NCBI GenBank assembly: GCA_022822265.1
Contig: JAJECA010000020.1
Location: forward strand, 1 to 64,000
Direction: 5' to 3'
Origin: Acidimicrobiia bacterium
Lineage (GTDB): Bacteria > Actinomycetota > Acidimicrobiia > Acidimicrobiales > Bin134
DNA length: 64,000 nt
Shown: piece by piece, positions 25,779-35,400 of the stretch
Position numbering within the stretch: the stretch's first letter is position 1
Layout: the number at the start of each line of letters is the position of its first letter
Notes under the pieces: generated by a model
What the model saw: only the letters and a program-made list of their open reading frames with translations
Database searches by the model: none
Told to the model about the DNA's origin: nothing
Position numbers and translations under genes: made by a program

Positions 25779-26861
25779 ATGAAGGGGTTGATCTTGTCGG
25801 GAGGTGCCGGCACGAGGCTGCGCCCGCTGACCCACACCCGGGCCAAGCAGCTTGTGCCCATCGCCAACAAGCCGGTGCTGTTCTACGGCATCGAGGACAT
25901 GGTCGCCGCGGGAATCACCGACATAGCCATCGTGGTGGGCGACACCCACCAGGAGATCGAGGACGCGGTGGGCGACGGCTCGCGATTCGGGGCGGACGTG
26001 ACCTACATCCGCCAGGAGGCCCCTCTCGGACTGGCCCACTGCGTGCTCATCGCCCGGGATTTTCTGGCCGACGACCGCTTCGTCATGTACCTGGGCGACA
26101 ACATGCTCGAGCAGGGCCTGGCCGAGTTCGTGGAGCAATTCGAACAGGAGGGAGAGCGGGGCGCCAGCCCGTGCCAGGCGCAGATCCTGCTGACCCCGGT
26201 GGACAACCCGTCGTCGTTCGGCGTGGCCGAGCTGGGCCCCGACGGCGATGTGGTGAACCTGGTGGAGAAGCCCGCCGACCCACCCTCCAACCTGGCCCTG
26301 GTGGGGGTGTACATCTTCGACCCCTCCATCCACGAGGCGGTGGCGGCCATCGAGCCTTCGGCCCGGGGCGAGCTGGAGATCACCGACGCCATCGACTGGC
26401 TCATCCAGAACGGCCGCCGGGTGAGCCATCAGCTCTTGGACGGCTGGTGGATCGACACCGGCAAGAAGGATCCGCTGCTGGAGTGCAACCGGCTGGTGCT
26501 CGACACTGTGGTCCGCCAAGTGGACGGAGCGGTGGACGACGCTTCCAAGGTCGAGGGGCGGGTGGTGGTGTCGGAAGGGGCCAAAATCGTCAACTCAACC
26601 GTGCGAGGTCCGGCGGTGATCGGAGCGAATACCCGGGTTGAGAACACGTTCATCGGCCCCTACACCTCCATCGGCGACGAATGCGTGATCACCGACGCCG
26701 AGCTGGACCACTCTGTGGTACTCGAAGGCTGCCGCATCGATGGCACGAGTCGGATCACCGACTCTTTGATCGGCCAACACGTGCATGTGACCCGGTCGCC
26801 CGAGCGCCGCCAGGCTTCCCGGCTCATGCTGGGCGACCACTCCCATCTGGAGTTGGGATAG
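25779..26861 (+). CDS. rmlA: Glucose-1-phosphate thymidylyltransferase (long form)
   Basis: The 360-residue protein has the nucleotidyltransferase start MKGLILSGGAGTRLRPLT, the KQLVPIANKP loop and WWIDTGKKDP near residue 225. The C-terminal 110 residues form left-handed beta-helix-type hexapeptide repeats (VIGANTRVENTFIGPYTSIG), as in long RmlA forms. It makes dTDP-glucose from dTTP and glucose 1-phosphate. It opens a four-gene dTDP-L-rhamnose operon; the next gene starts 17 bases on. TACACT (25764-25769) lies 9 bases before the ATG, so the transcript is probably leaderless, and an upstream in-frame start at 25731 is unlikely. Confidence 0.9.
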   Translation: MKGLILSGGAGTRLRPLTHTRAKQLVPIANKPVLFYGIEDMVAAGITDIAIVVGDTHQEIEDAVGDGSRFGADVTYIRQEAPLGLAHCVLIARDFLADDRFVMYLGDNMLEQGLAEFVEQFEQEGERGASPCQAQILLTPVDNPSSFGVAELGPDGDVVNLVEKPADPPSNLALVGVYIFDPSIHEAVAAIEPSARGELEITDAIDWLIQNGRRVSHQLLDGWWIDTGKKDPLLECNRLVLDTVVRQVDGAVDDASKVEGRVVVSEGAKIVNSTVRGPAVIGANTRVENTFIGPYTSIGDECVITDAELDHSVVLEGCRIDGTSRITDSLIGQHVHVTRSPERRQASRLMLGDHSHLELG

Positions 26862-26878
26862 GGGACAGGACAGGAGCG

Positions 26879-27445
26879 GTGGTCGAAGTAAGCCCCTGTG
26901 AAGCGATTGCCGGCGCATACATCGTGTCCCCCGACATCCATGGCGACGAGCGGGGCGTGTTTGTGGAGACCTATCGGCGGGAGTGGATTCCCGGAGTGCG
27001 GGAGATGATTCAAGCGAACCGGGGCGACCGGCGGGCCGGCTCGGTAGTGGGCCTGCACTACCACTTCCATCAGGCGGACTACTGGTACGTGCCCGTCGGC
27101 CAGGCCCGAGTGGTGCTCCACGACCTTCGATCGGGCTCGCCCACCGACGGGCGCACCGTGGCGTTGCCCCTGGGCACCGAGCCCGATGGAGTCAACCACC
27201 ACCGCGGGGTGTACATCCCGCCAGGGGTGGCCCACGGGTTTGCCGCTTTGTCGGACATGACCATTACCTACCTGGTGGACGGCTACTACAACCCCGACGA
27301 CGAACTCGGGGTGGCCTGGGACGACCCACAAATTGGCGCCGACTGGGGGGTGGACAGCCCCATCCTCTCGGTACGGGACCAGTCCAACCCCCGCCGCTCG
27401 GACATCCCCGACCACCTGGTTCCCCATTTCGAAGCCCAAGGGTGA
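26879..27445 (+). CDS. rmlC: dTDP-4-dehydrorhamnose 3,5-epimerase
   Basis: The 188-residue cupin protein has DIHGDERGVFVETYRREW, the catalytic His60 in VGLHYHFH, PPGVAHGFAALSD and YYNPDDELGVAWDDP, all diagnostic of the RmlC family. The stretch after the catalytic His (YHFHQADYWYVP) is less typical than the usual LHYQ...KLV pattern, so its exact epimerisation specificity deserves some caution. It should epimerise C3 and C5 of dTDP-4-keto-6-deoxyglucose. The GTG at 26879 is preceded by ACAGGAG. The gene lies 17 bases after rmlA and one base before rmlB. Confidence 0.85.
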   Translation: MVEVSPCEAIAGAYIVSPDIHGDERGVFVETYRREWIPGVREMIQANRGDRRAGSVVGLHYHFHQADYWYVPVGQARVVLHDLRSGSPTDGRTVALPLGTEPDGVNHHRGVYIPPGVAHGFAALSDMTITYLVDGYYNPDDELGVAWDDPQIGADWGVDSPILSVRDQSNPRRSDIPDHLVPHFEAQG

Positions 27446-27446
27446 C

Positions 27447-28409
27447 ATGAGGCTGTTCGTCACCGGGGGAGCGGGGTTCATCGGCTCCAACTACGCTCGC
27501 TGGGTGCTGGCCCGCACCGACGACGACGTGGTGGTTTACGACGCCCTCACCTATGCCGGCAACCGCGACAATTTGCGAGGGCTGGAAGACGATCCCCGCC
27601 TGGTGTTCATTCAGGGCAATGTGTGCGACCGCGACGGGGTGGCCGACGCCATGGCCGGCTGCGATGCGGTGGTCCACTTTGCGGCCGAGAGCCATGTGGA
27701 CCGCTCCATCGTGGGCCCTGATGCCTTTGTGCGCACCAACTGCGACGGCACCAACGTGGTGTGCGACACCGCCCGACTGTTGGAGGTGGACAAGGTTGTG
27801 CAGGTTTCAACCGACGAGGTTTACGGGTCGGTCGACGAGGGGTCGTTTACCGAAACCGACCGGCTGGAGCCCCGCTCGCCCTATTCGGCGTCCAAGGCCG
27901 GGGCCGACCTGATCGCGCTGGCCTATCGGGAGACCTTCGGCCTTCCGGTGGCGGTCACCCGGTCGTCCAACAACTTCGGCCCCCATCAGCACCCTGAGAA
28001 GCTCATACCCCTGTTCACCACCAACCTGCTGGACGGGCAGACGGTGCCCTTGTACGGCGACGGCATGAACGTACGGGACTGGTGCCATGTGGAGGACAAC
28101 TGCGCGGCCATCGACCTGGTGCTGCGCCGGGGCCAGCCGGGGGAGATCTACAACATCGCCGGGGGCAACGAGCTGACCAACCGGGAGCTGACCGACCGCC
28201 TGCTGGTGCTGTGCGGGCGGGACGAGTCGTTCATCCGCCAGGTGGACGACCGGTTGGGCCACGACCGGCGCTACTCGCTGGACACCGCCAAGATCGAGGA
28301 GCTGGGGTGGTCCCCGGAGCGGGAAATGGACGAGGCCCTGGCTGCCACCGTGGACTGGTACCGGGACAACCGCTGGTGGTGGATGCCGCTCAAAGAAGCC
28401 GCTTCATGA
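27447..28409 (+). CDS. rmlB: dTDP-glucose 4,6-dehydratase
   Basis: The 320-residue extended SDR has TGGAGFIG (7-14), the AAESHVDRS segment, VSTDEVYG, YSASKAG (Tyr about 146 and Lys about 150) and RSSNNFGPHQHPEKLIP, the set found in RmlB. It oxidises C4, dehydrates C5/C6 and reduces C6 of dTDP-glucose with a tightly bound NAD. It follows rmlC by one base, so the rml genes are translationally coupled, and it precedes rmlD. The end of the protein (RDNRWWWMPL) is also typical. Its product feeds RmlC and RmlD to give dTDP-L-rhamnose. Confidence 0.95.
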   Translation: MRLFVTGGAGFIGSNYARWVLARTDDDVVVYDALTYAGNRDNLRGLEDDPRLVFIQGNVCDRDGVADAMAGCDAVVHFAAESHVDRSIVGPDAFVRTNCDGTNVVCDTARLLEVDKVVQVSTDEVYGSVDEGSFTETDRLEPRSPYSASKAGADLIALAYRETFGLPVAVTRSSNNFGPHQHPEKLIPLFTTNLLDGQTVPLYGDGMNVRDWCHVEDNCAAIDLVLRRGQPGEIYNIAGGNELTNRELTDRLLVLCGRDESFIRQVDDRLGHDRRYSLDTAKIEELGWSPEREMDEALAATVDWYRDNRWWWMPLKEAAS

Positions 28410-28422
28410 GGGCCGTAGGGCC

Positions 28423-29268
28423 GTGAAGGTACTGGTAACCGGCGCGGCCGGGCAGCTGGGTCGAGATGTGGTGGAGCGTTTCGCCGCCTCAGGCCACGAG
28501 GTGGTTGCCGCTGGCCGCGGCGACTTGGACATCTCCCGGCGCGATCAGGTGCTCGGTGCAATGGGCGCGGTCCGGCCCGATGCGGTGGTCAACTGCGCGG
28601 CCTACACCGCGGTGGACGACTGCGAAACCGATGCCGACCGGGCTTTTGCGGTCAACTCATTGGCGGTGCGCCACCTGGCCGAGGCCGCCCGCCGTTTCGA
28701 CGCCCACTTGTGCCACCTTTCCACCGACTATGTGTTCTCCGGCGACAAGCCCGAGCCCTATCACGAATGGGACCGGCCCGATCCCCGCTCGGTGTACGGC
28801 GCCAGCAAGCTGGCCGGGGAGCAAGAGGCCGGGGAGGTCGCCACCGTGGTGCGGACATCGTGGTTGTGCGGGCGCCACGGCGCCAACATGGTGGGCACCG
28901 TGCTGCGGTTGGCCGCCGATGACGGTCCGATGAATTTTGTGACCGATCAGCGGGGATCGCCATCGTTCACTCCTGATGTGGCCGCGGTAATCGAACGGCT
29001 GTGCGTGGATCGGCTACCGGGGCTGTACCACGTGACCAACCAGGGGGAGGCCTCTTGGTACGAGCTGGCCCGCGAGGTGATGGTTGCGGCGGGTCTCGAC
29101 CCCGACCGGGTGGCCTCCATCACCACCGCTGAGCTTGTCCCGCCCCGGGCCGCTCCCAGACCAGCCAACTCGGTGCTAAAGAACCGGGCGCTGGCCTTGG
29201 CCGGTCTCGAACTGCCGGTCGATTTTCGTGAGCCGCTGCGACGCCTGGTCTCTGAGCTGTTGGGGTAG
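28423..29268 (+). CDS. rmlD: dTDP-4-dehydrorhamnose reductase
   Basis: The 281-residue SDR begins MKVLVTGAAGQLGRDVV and has NCAAYTAVDDCE, STDYVFSGDKPEPYHE and VYGASKLAGE, as in RmlD. It reduces C4 of dTDP-4-keto-L-rhamnose with NADPH to complete dTDP-L-rhamnose synthesis. The GTG at 28423 follows rmlB by 13 bases. Its stop is 4 bases from the stop of the oppositely read SpoIID-type gene. With rmlA, rmlC and rmlB it gives a complete pathway. The likely users are the rhamnosyltransferase-type gene at 32487 and other glycosyltransferases in the window. Confidence 0.95.
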   Translation: MKVLVTGAAGQLGRDVVERFAASGHEVVAAGRGDLDISRRDQVLGAMGAVRPDAVVNCAAYTAVDDCETDADRAFAVNSLAVRHLAEAARRFDAHLCHLSTDYVFSGDKPEPYHEWDRPDPRSVYGASKLAGEQEAGEVATVVRTSWLCGRHGANMVGTVLRLAADDGPMNFVTDQRGSPSFTPDVAAVIERLCVDRLPGLYHVTNQGEASWYELAREVMVAAGLDPDRVASITTAELVPPRAAPRPANSVLKNRALALAGLELPVDFREPLRRLVSELLG

Positions 29269-29272
29269 CCGG

Positions 29273-32200
29273 TTACGTCGCTCCTGATCGGATGTGAGGC
29301 TGGCAGGCGTCTTGGGCCTCCTTGGCGGGTTCGCCGAGCGTTCTCGGTCCATTCAGGCAGTTCAGCTCGAAGGAGAACTCATAGAGAACCTCCAGCTTGG
29401 GGGAGGCATTGGCCAAGTGTTCGAGCGCCCGCTGACGGGCCACCGCCTCCCGGCGGGTGCGGGGCAGGGCGCACACATCGGCGACCCCGTCGCCGTCGCC
29501 GTCGAAGGCGTAGGTGGTGGGTCCGCCGAGGCTGAAGTTGAGGCAGAAGTCCGGGCCGTCGATGGTGCCGGAGAAGAACATCCGGTCGTCTGTCTCGGCC
29601 TGGTCTTCGTGAGGCGGCGGCTGGGATCCGGTTCCCCCGTTGGCCTGAGAGCCTGAACCCGGCACGCCCGGCGCGTTGCCGGTGAACTGCCGGAACTGCT
29701 GGCACTCGTCGGCGACCTCTTTGTCGGGCTCGCCGAATGTCTCGGCCACCGAGCGGCACTCCTCGGCGAAGCGGGCGATGAATATCTCCCTTTCAACACT
29801 GGCCAGATCTTCCAATGCCCGCTGGTGGGCCACTGCCTCCCGGCGGGTGCGGGGCAGGGCGCACACATCGGCGACACCGTCTTTATCGCCGTCAAAGGCG
29901 TAGGTGACCGGCCCGCCCAGGCTCCGGTTCAAGCAGTAGTCCGGGCCGTTGATGACTCCTGAGTAGAAGAGTTGCTGGTTGGGAGTCGGCTCAATCTGGG
30001 GCGGGTCTTGGGGGTCGGTCGGCGGGATCCGATCCAAGGGCACCGTCGCCTGGGGAACTGTGAAGGTGAACAGGGTGGACAGCAGTTGCCCCTTCCCGCT
30101 CTCGCCGGCCGCAGTGTTGATCCGGCTCTGCAACCGGCCTCCGGTGATGGTGATGGTGCGGGAAGAACCAGCAATCCTGATGTTGGCCTTGTCGAGCCGT
30201 CCTGAGCCACCAACGTTGCTGAGTATCTCCATGCTGATGAGCTGGCCGACGGCGGTGTCGGGGTGGTCGTTCAACCACCGGTTGAGCTCCGCCAAGGTGT
30301 AGGAGCGCGACCACGACGCGTAGGGGTTGGGACTCTGGTTGTCGAAGGGGTCGGGCTTGGACGGCAGGTAGGGGAGGTCAGCGGCGAAAACGTACCCGCT
30401 GCCCTCGGTATGGCCGCCGTTGGATGCCGAATAAAACGCCCGTATGGGGGCCCCGCCGTAGAACAGCACCTGTCCCGCGGTGTTCTCCACTGCTCGCAGC
30501 CAAGTGGCGGCGTCGGCGTGCTTCTCCCGGGTGTCGCCCACATAGGCCTGGTCCCAGACGTTGGAGTACAGGTCGAACGGCCGGGTCCATGATGCAGAGG
30601 CCCGCCGCTCCCGCATTGAGGCGCTGGCGTAGCTGCGGGCGGCGATGGCTTGGGCCTCGTGAATGGCCAGCGGCCAGTTCATGGGCGTTTCGGCTATGCC
30701 CCGCAGGTATTTCTCCATGGAAAGGGAGTCGAGAATCACGTAGAAGTTGCCGGGGTCGCCGCCGGAGGGCACCAGGTTGATGCGTCCATGGGAGTAGGAG
30801 CGGCCGGTGTTGGACACTGCCACCGAAGTACCGGTGGCGAAGTGCAGTTGGGCGGTGTTGCCGAAGCAGCCGCCGCCGCACACGTCGGTGCCGTTGATGG
30901 TGAAGTGCCAGTGGCCGGTATTGCGGGTAACGGTTACCGAGCTCCCTGCGGGCACTTGGATGTTGCCTTGGCCGTCGACGGTGATGCGATTGGCCCCCTG
31001 GGGGGTGAGCCGGGTGCTGCTGGTAGTGCTCAAGTGGAGGCGGATGGCGTCCTCAGGGTGTACCGGTTGGGACGGAGGCTCGATTACCGGTTCAGGGGTC
31101 GTTGGAAGGGTGCCTTGCGATGTGGTGGGGAGCGCGCTGTGGGGATCGGCGAAGAGCTTCTCGATGGTCAAGGAGTCCAAGGTCACCCAGAAGCGGCCCG
31201 GGCCTTGGGCTATGAGGTTGATGCGGCCGTGGGAGTACGACCGGCCGGTGGTGGACACGGCCACCGCGGTGTCGGTGGCGAAGTGGAGCTGGACTGATTG
31301 GCCGGAACAGCCGTTTCCGCATATGTCGACATTGCCGTACCGGATGCGCCAGAGGCCGCCGACTCGGGTGACGACGATGGGGGTGCCTGCCGGCGCCCGG
31401 ACCGCGTCGAGGCCGCTGTGAGTGATGTTCTCGTTGTCGATGGTGATCCGGTTCAGCCCCTCTGGAGTGAGGGTGGTGGCCTCGGCGGTGGCCAGCACCA
31501 TCTGCACGGTGTCTTCGGGGAGCCCGGTTGTGGAGGCGGTGGAGGCCGGGTTGTTGTGGGGGTCGTCGAGGAACTTCTGCACCGTAAGGGAGTCAACGGT
31601 GATGTGGAACCGGGTGGGATCGCCGGCGTTGGTGATGAGGTTGATGCGACCGTGGGAGTACGACCGTCCGGTGGTGGATACGGCCACTGCGGTGTCGGTG
31701 GCGAAGTGGAGCTGGGCGGTCTGACCGACACAGCCATTGCCGCAGATGTCGGTGCCGTTGTAGCTGATGTGCCAGCGATCATTCTGGCGGGAGAAGGCGA
31801 TGGCGCTGTTCGCCGGGGCCCGGGCCGCACTCTGGCCGCCCACCGCGATGTTTTGGTTGTCGACAGTGATCCGGTTGAGCCCCTCGGGGGTCAAAGTGGT
31901 GGTGCTGGCGGTGGCCAGCAGCACTTGAGCCGAGTCCTCCGGCCGGGTTGGGGTCGCCGTAGGGTTCGAAATGGTGGTCGCAGCCGATGGAACCGGCGTC
32001 GGGGTCGGAGTCGGGCTGCCGGCCGATCGACCGTAATTCTCCGTCAGGACGGTGTTCTCGTAATAGAAGGCCAGGATCTGTTCGGCGCTGTGCCCGGCTC
32101 TGTCTCGGGCAAGGCCTCCCCACTGGCTCATCCCCACGCCGTGGCCCCAGCCGCTCCCGGTGAATGTGGCGGTTGCCGCGGGATCGACTACGAGCACCGG

Positions 32201-32335
32201 TGAGGGATTGGGGTTTTGCTGGGCGGAGGAGGGGGCCGCGATCAGCATTGATGCCGCGACCATGAGTGCTGTCGAGGCGGCAATAATCTGTGATAAGCGA
32301 GGGCGGTTCAACACCGTCAATCGCTGCCAATGCAT
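29273..32335 (-). CDS. Secreted SpoIID/LytB-type protein with triplicated core half and C-terminal Asp-rich repeats
   Basis: The 1020-residue secreted protein starts at ATG 32335 with a signal peptide (hydrophobic 15-34, cleavage near PSSAQQ, 35-40). The motif GSGWGHGVGMSQWG (60-73) of SpoIID proteins comes next, then a Thr/Pro linker. Three homologous segments (132-257, 273-395, 428-544) follow, each with TPxGxNRIT(V/I)D, a CGNGC or CGGGC cluster and SYSHGRINL. The third runs straight into the SpoIID core (YLRGIAETP...EAQAIAARSYA, 543-570, and FYSASNGG near 634-641). Two C-terminal copies of an FDGDxDGVADVCALPRTRREAVA unit (about 788-843 and 918-973) close the protein; the Asp-rich part resembles calcium-binding thrombospondin-3 loops. 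SpoIID-type enzymes are lytic transglycosylases acting on peptidoglycan. Segments 1 and 2 stop just before the catalytic half, so they are probably non-catalytic. Confidence 0.85.
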   Translation of the reverse strand: MHWQRLTVLNRPRLSQIIAASTALMVAASMLIAAPSSAQQNPNPSPVLVVDPAATATFTGSGWGHGVGMSQWGGLARDRAGHSAEQILAFYYENTVLTENYGRSAGSPTPTPTPVPSAATTISNPTATPTRPEDSAQVLLATASTTTLTPEGLNRITVDNQNIAVGGQSAARAPANSAIAFSRQNDRWHISYNGTDICGNGCVGQTAQLHFATDTAVAVSTTGRSYSHGRINLITNAGDPTRFHITVDSLTVQKFLDDPHNNPASTASTTGLPEDTVQMVLATAEATTLTPEGLNRITIDNENITHSGLDAVRAPAGTPIVVTRVGGLWRIRYGNVDICGNGCSGQSVQLHFATDTAVAVSTTGRSYSHGRINLIAQGPGRFWVTLDSLTIEKLFADPHSALPTTSQGTLPTTPEPVIEPPSQPVHPEDAIRLHLSTTSSTRLTPQGANRITVDGQGNIQVPAGSSVTVTRNTGHWHFTINGTDVCGGGCFGNTAQLHFATGTSVAVSNTGRSYSHGRINLVPSGGDPGNFYVILDSLSMEKYLRGIAETPMNWPLAIHEAQAIAARSYASASMRERRASASWTRPFDLYSNVWDQAYVGDTREKHADAATWLRAVENTAGQVLFYGGAPIRAFYSASNGGHTEGSGYVFAADLPYLPSKPDPFDNQSPNPYASWSRSYTLAELNRWLNDHPDTAVGQLISMEILSNVGGSGRLDKANIRIAGSSRTITITGGRLQSRINTAAGESGKGQLLSTLFTFTVPQATVPLDRIPPTDPQDPPQIEPTPNQQLFYSGVINGPDYCLNRSLGGPVTYAFDGDKDGVADVCALPRTRREAVAHQRALEDLASVEREIFIARFAEECRSVAETFGEPDKEVADECQQFRQFTGNAPGVPGSGSQANGGTGSQPPPHEDQAETDDRMFFSGTIDGPDFCLNFSLGGPTTYAFDGDGDGVADVCALPRTRREAVARQRALEHLANASPKLEVLYEFSFELNCLNGPRTLGEPAKEAQDACQPHIRSGAT
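29417..29584 (-). repeat. C-terminal Asp-rich repeat 2
   Basis: Encodes residues 918-973 and nearly repeats the unit at 29807-29974 (FDGDGDGVADVC, LPRTRREAVARQRALE), separated from it by a Gly/Gln/Pro-rich linker. Confidence 0.75.
29807..29974 (-). repeat. C-terminal Asp-rich repeat 1
   Basis: Encodes residues 788-843. The unit has a Cys-Leu-Asn start, the SLGGP turn, FDGDKDGVADVC and the helix LPRTRREAVAHQRALE. The DxDxDG spacing suggests calcium binding. Confidence 0.75.
30704..31054 (-). repeat. SpoIID-type protein, internal repeat 3 (fused to catalytic core)
   Basis: Encodes residues 428-544 (TPQGANRITVD, VCGGGC, SYSHGRINL). It is the copy that leads directly into YLRGIAETP of the SpoIID core and so is the ancestral position. 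Confidence 0.8.
31151..31519 (-). repeat. SpoIID-type protein, internal repeat 2
   Basis: Encodes residues 273-395, the second copy (TPEGLNRITID, ICGNGC, SYSHGRINL). It ends IEKLF, aligned with MEKYL in the third copy. Confidence 0.85.
31565..31942 (-). repeat. SpoIID-type protein, internal repeat 1
   Basis: Encodes residues 132-257, the first copy of the segment with TPEGLNRITVD, ICGNGC and SYSHGRINL. Parts are nearly identical at the DNA level to repeat 2, which suggests a recent duplication or gene conversion. It ends at KFL, where the third copy continues into the catalytic core. Confidence 0.85.
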
Positions 32336-32486
32336 AGAACGTCCAAAACCGGTTGGCCGCCCGCTGGGCAATTCTCCCAGCTTCGGCTCCTGCCATCAAG
32401 TACACCGCCATGGCAGAAGCCGTCTTCGCCGCGGCGGAGGCCTTCTCGGGTGAAAGAGAAACTAGGAGTACAGGTAGGGTGTCGTA

Positions 32487-35400
32487 GTGGTTCGTCGTCT
32501 TGTTGAGCGAGCTCTGCCCCGGGGTACCCGCCGCCGACGACTGGTCAGCGGGATGATGGCGATCGTCCGGCAGGCCCGCAGTCTGGCCCGCCGCAATCGG
32601 GCAGCAGAACCGTCCGCCGACCCTGATCTGAGAGCCGAGCCTGAGCCAGAACAGGTTCCGCCGCGTGTGCCGGCCGGTGTGACCTATCGGGAGTGGTACT
32701 GCCGGCTGCCGGCCGACCCCAGTGTCCTGGCTGTTCAGCGACAGTGGTTTGACGAGTGGATCCGACCGCTCAAAGTGTGGGGACTGGTGGTGGACGACGG
32801 CGGCGATGTGGCCGCCACCGAGACATCGCTGCACAACCAGACGTGGGGCCTGGTCGAGGTGGTCAAAGTGGAGGCGGGCGGGCTGGACGAGGAATTCGAC
32901 CGGCTGTCGAAGGACTGTCCCGGGGACCTGGTGGTATTGCTGCGGGCCGGCGACCGGCTTCGGCCCGATGCGGTGTTCCAGATTGCGCAGGCCGCGTGGC
33001 GCGACCCATCGCTGGAGTTGGTGTATTGGGATGACGATCTGGCCGATCTGTCTGAGGTATGGGAATGGCACCTTGAAGGGATGCCTGAAGGCGTTTATTT
33101 CGAAGATGACTTGGACCGCTTGGGTCGGCCCCGCCTCAAACCGGGCTGGTCGCCCGACCTGCTGGTGTGCGCCAACTACATCGGACGGGCCTTTGCCGTT
33201 CGGGCCCGATGCCTTCGGGCCGAAGCCGCCCTGCGCTACCGCGATCTTGGGGTCGGCGACGACTCCCTGTGGTGGGATCTGCTGCTGGGACTGGATGTCG
33301 CCGATGAGCAGGTTTGCCGCCTGCCCGCCGTGCTTCAGACCGTTGACCGCCGCGACGACCGCGTCGAATCCCACCATCTGGAGTTGGTGAACCGCTGGCT
33401 GTCTCGGCAGGGCTGGCCGGCCCAAGCCGAGGCGGGCGCCAGTGGCATCAATCTGGAATGGGCACCGGCTGTAGATGCGCCGGTCAGCGTCATCATCGCC
33501 ACCCGCCACAATCGAGAGTTGCTGGAGGGCGCATTCGACCTGGTCCGCGCCGCTGGCCACACCGCTGGCCACATCGCCGTTGAGCTCATCATTATGGACA
33601 ACGGCGGACGCAGCGACGACAACGAGGCCTGGTACAAGTCGCAGGCCGCCGACCTGAACCCGCAGGTCATCTGGTGGGATGAGCCGTTCAACTACTCCGC
33701 GGTCAACAACCGGGCCGCGGCCCAGGCCACTGGCGAGGTGCTGGTGTTCTTGAACGACGACACCTCTGCGGGCCATCCCCGATGGCTCGACAACCTGGTC
33801 GGCTGGGCACTGCGGCCCGAGATCGGCGTGGCCGGGCTCCAGCTCATCGACGACGACGGTCTGATCCAGTTCGGCGGGGTTGTCATCGGGATGACCGGCC
33901 TGGCCGGCCACCTGTTCCAGGGCATGGCCCCCCACTCCGAGAGCCTCATGGGATCCACCGACTGGACCCGGAACACCGTGGCGGTGACCGGCGCCTGCCT
34001 GGGGGTGCGCCGGGCAGTGTTCGAAGAGATCGGCGGTTTCGACGAGCGGTTGGAGCTTTGCGGCAGCGATGTGGTGCTCGGGCTGCGGGCCCGGCAGGCC
34101 GGCTACCGCAACGTGGTATCCGCAGCCACACCAGTCGTCCACAGGGAATCGGCGACCCGGGGACCCCACATTCCCGAGGGCGATGTATTCGCCAGCTATT
34201 GGGCCTATCAGCGCTGGCTGATGGGCGGCGACCCCTACTTCTCTCCGAACCTCAGCGCGGCCCACCCCGAGCCCAAGGTGGACTGCAAGGAGAAGCCGGG
34301 GGTGCTGAGCCAGCTCACCGAGATGCTGGGCCGGCCCATGGACATCTTCTACCAGCGCAACGAGACTGGGGAGGCCCACGCCTTGGCGTTCGCCTCCGAA
34401 GCCGATCGGGCGTTGGCCGAGTCGGTGCGCCAGGGGCACCGGGGCGTTGTCGGGCGACAGGAGGTGAGAACGGTCAACTGGTTTGTGCCCGAATTCCAGA
34501 ACCCGTTCTACGGCGGCATCCACACCGTGTTCCGGCTGGCCGACCATCTGGCCCGCAACCACAGGGTGGAGAACCGGTTCATGGTGATGGCGGGCCCGGA
34601 GAATCACGACGAGCGGTGGTATCGATCGGGGATCACCGCCGCCTTCGAGTCGCTGGCCGACAGCCCGATCGCCTACCACGACTCTTTCGCCTTCGATCCC
34701 AGCGATGTGCCTGCGGCTGATGCCGCCATGGCCACCATGTGGACCACCGCCTATTTCGCGGCCCGCACTCCGGGCCAGGGGCGCCGCTTCTACCTGATCC
34801 AGGATTTCGAGCCCATGTTCTACCCGGCGGGCACGCTTTACGCCCTGGCCGAGCACAGCTACCGGCTCGGGCTCTACGGATTGTGCAATACCGGCCATTT
34901 GGCCGACATCTACCGGGATCGATACGGCGGGGTCGCTCAGCACTTCTGGCCCGCGGTGGACGACTCGGTTTTTCATGCCCGAGGTCGCATCGATCCCGAT
35001 CCCGAGCGCCCGGTGACGGTGTTCATCTATTCCCGTCCCGGTCATCTCCGCAACTGCTGGGAATTGGCCGCTCGGGCCGTGCGCCTCGTGAAGGACGAGT
35101 TGGCCGACGATGTGCGCATTGTGACGGCGGGGTCGTGGGCCTTCCCCGAGCACATGGACTCCCTCATCACCCACATGGGCCAACTCGACTACCGGGAAAC
35201 CGGTCCGCTCTATCGATCCTGCGACATCGGCGTGGCGCTCACCACCTCTGAGCATCCCTCCTACCTGCCGCTGGAGCTGATGGCGTGCGGCACCGCGGTG
35301 GTGGCGTTTGAGAATCCGGCGGGGGATTGGCTTCTGCGCCACGACCATAACTGCATGCAATCGCCCCAGACGGCCGACGGGCTGGCCGCGGAGATCGTCG

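Noticed and set aside
30704..31942. Repeated DNA as a mobile element or CRISPR array
   Set aside because: The repeats are long, in frame and encode the same protein segment three times; there are no spacers, terminal inverted repeats or transposase.
31779..35360. A 1193-codon minus-strand frame opposite the glycosyltransferase
   Set aside because: No motif, antisense to a well-supported gene and off-frame with the SpoIID-type gene it overlaps.
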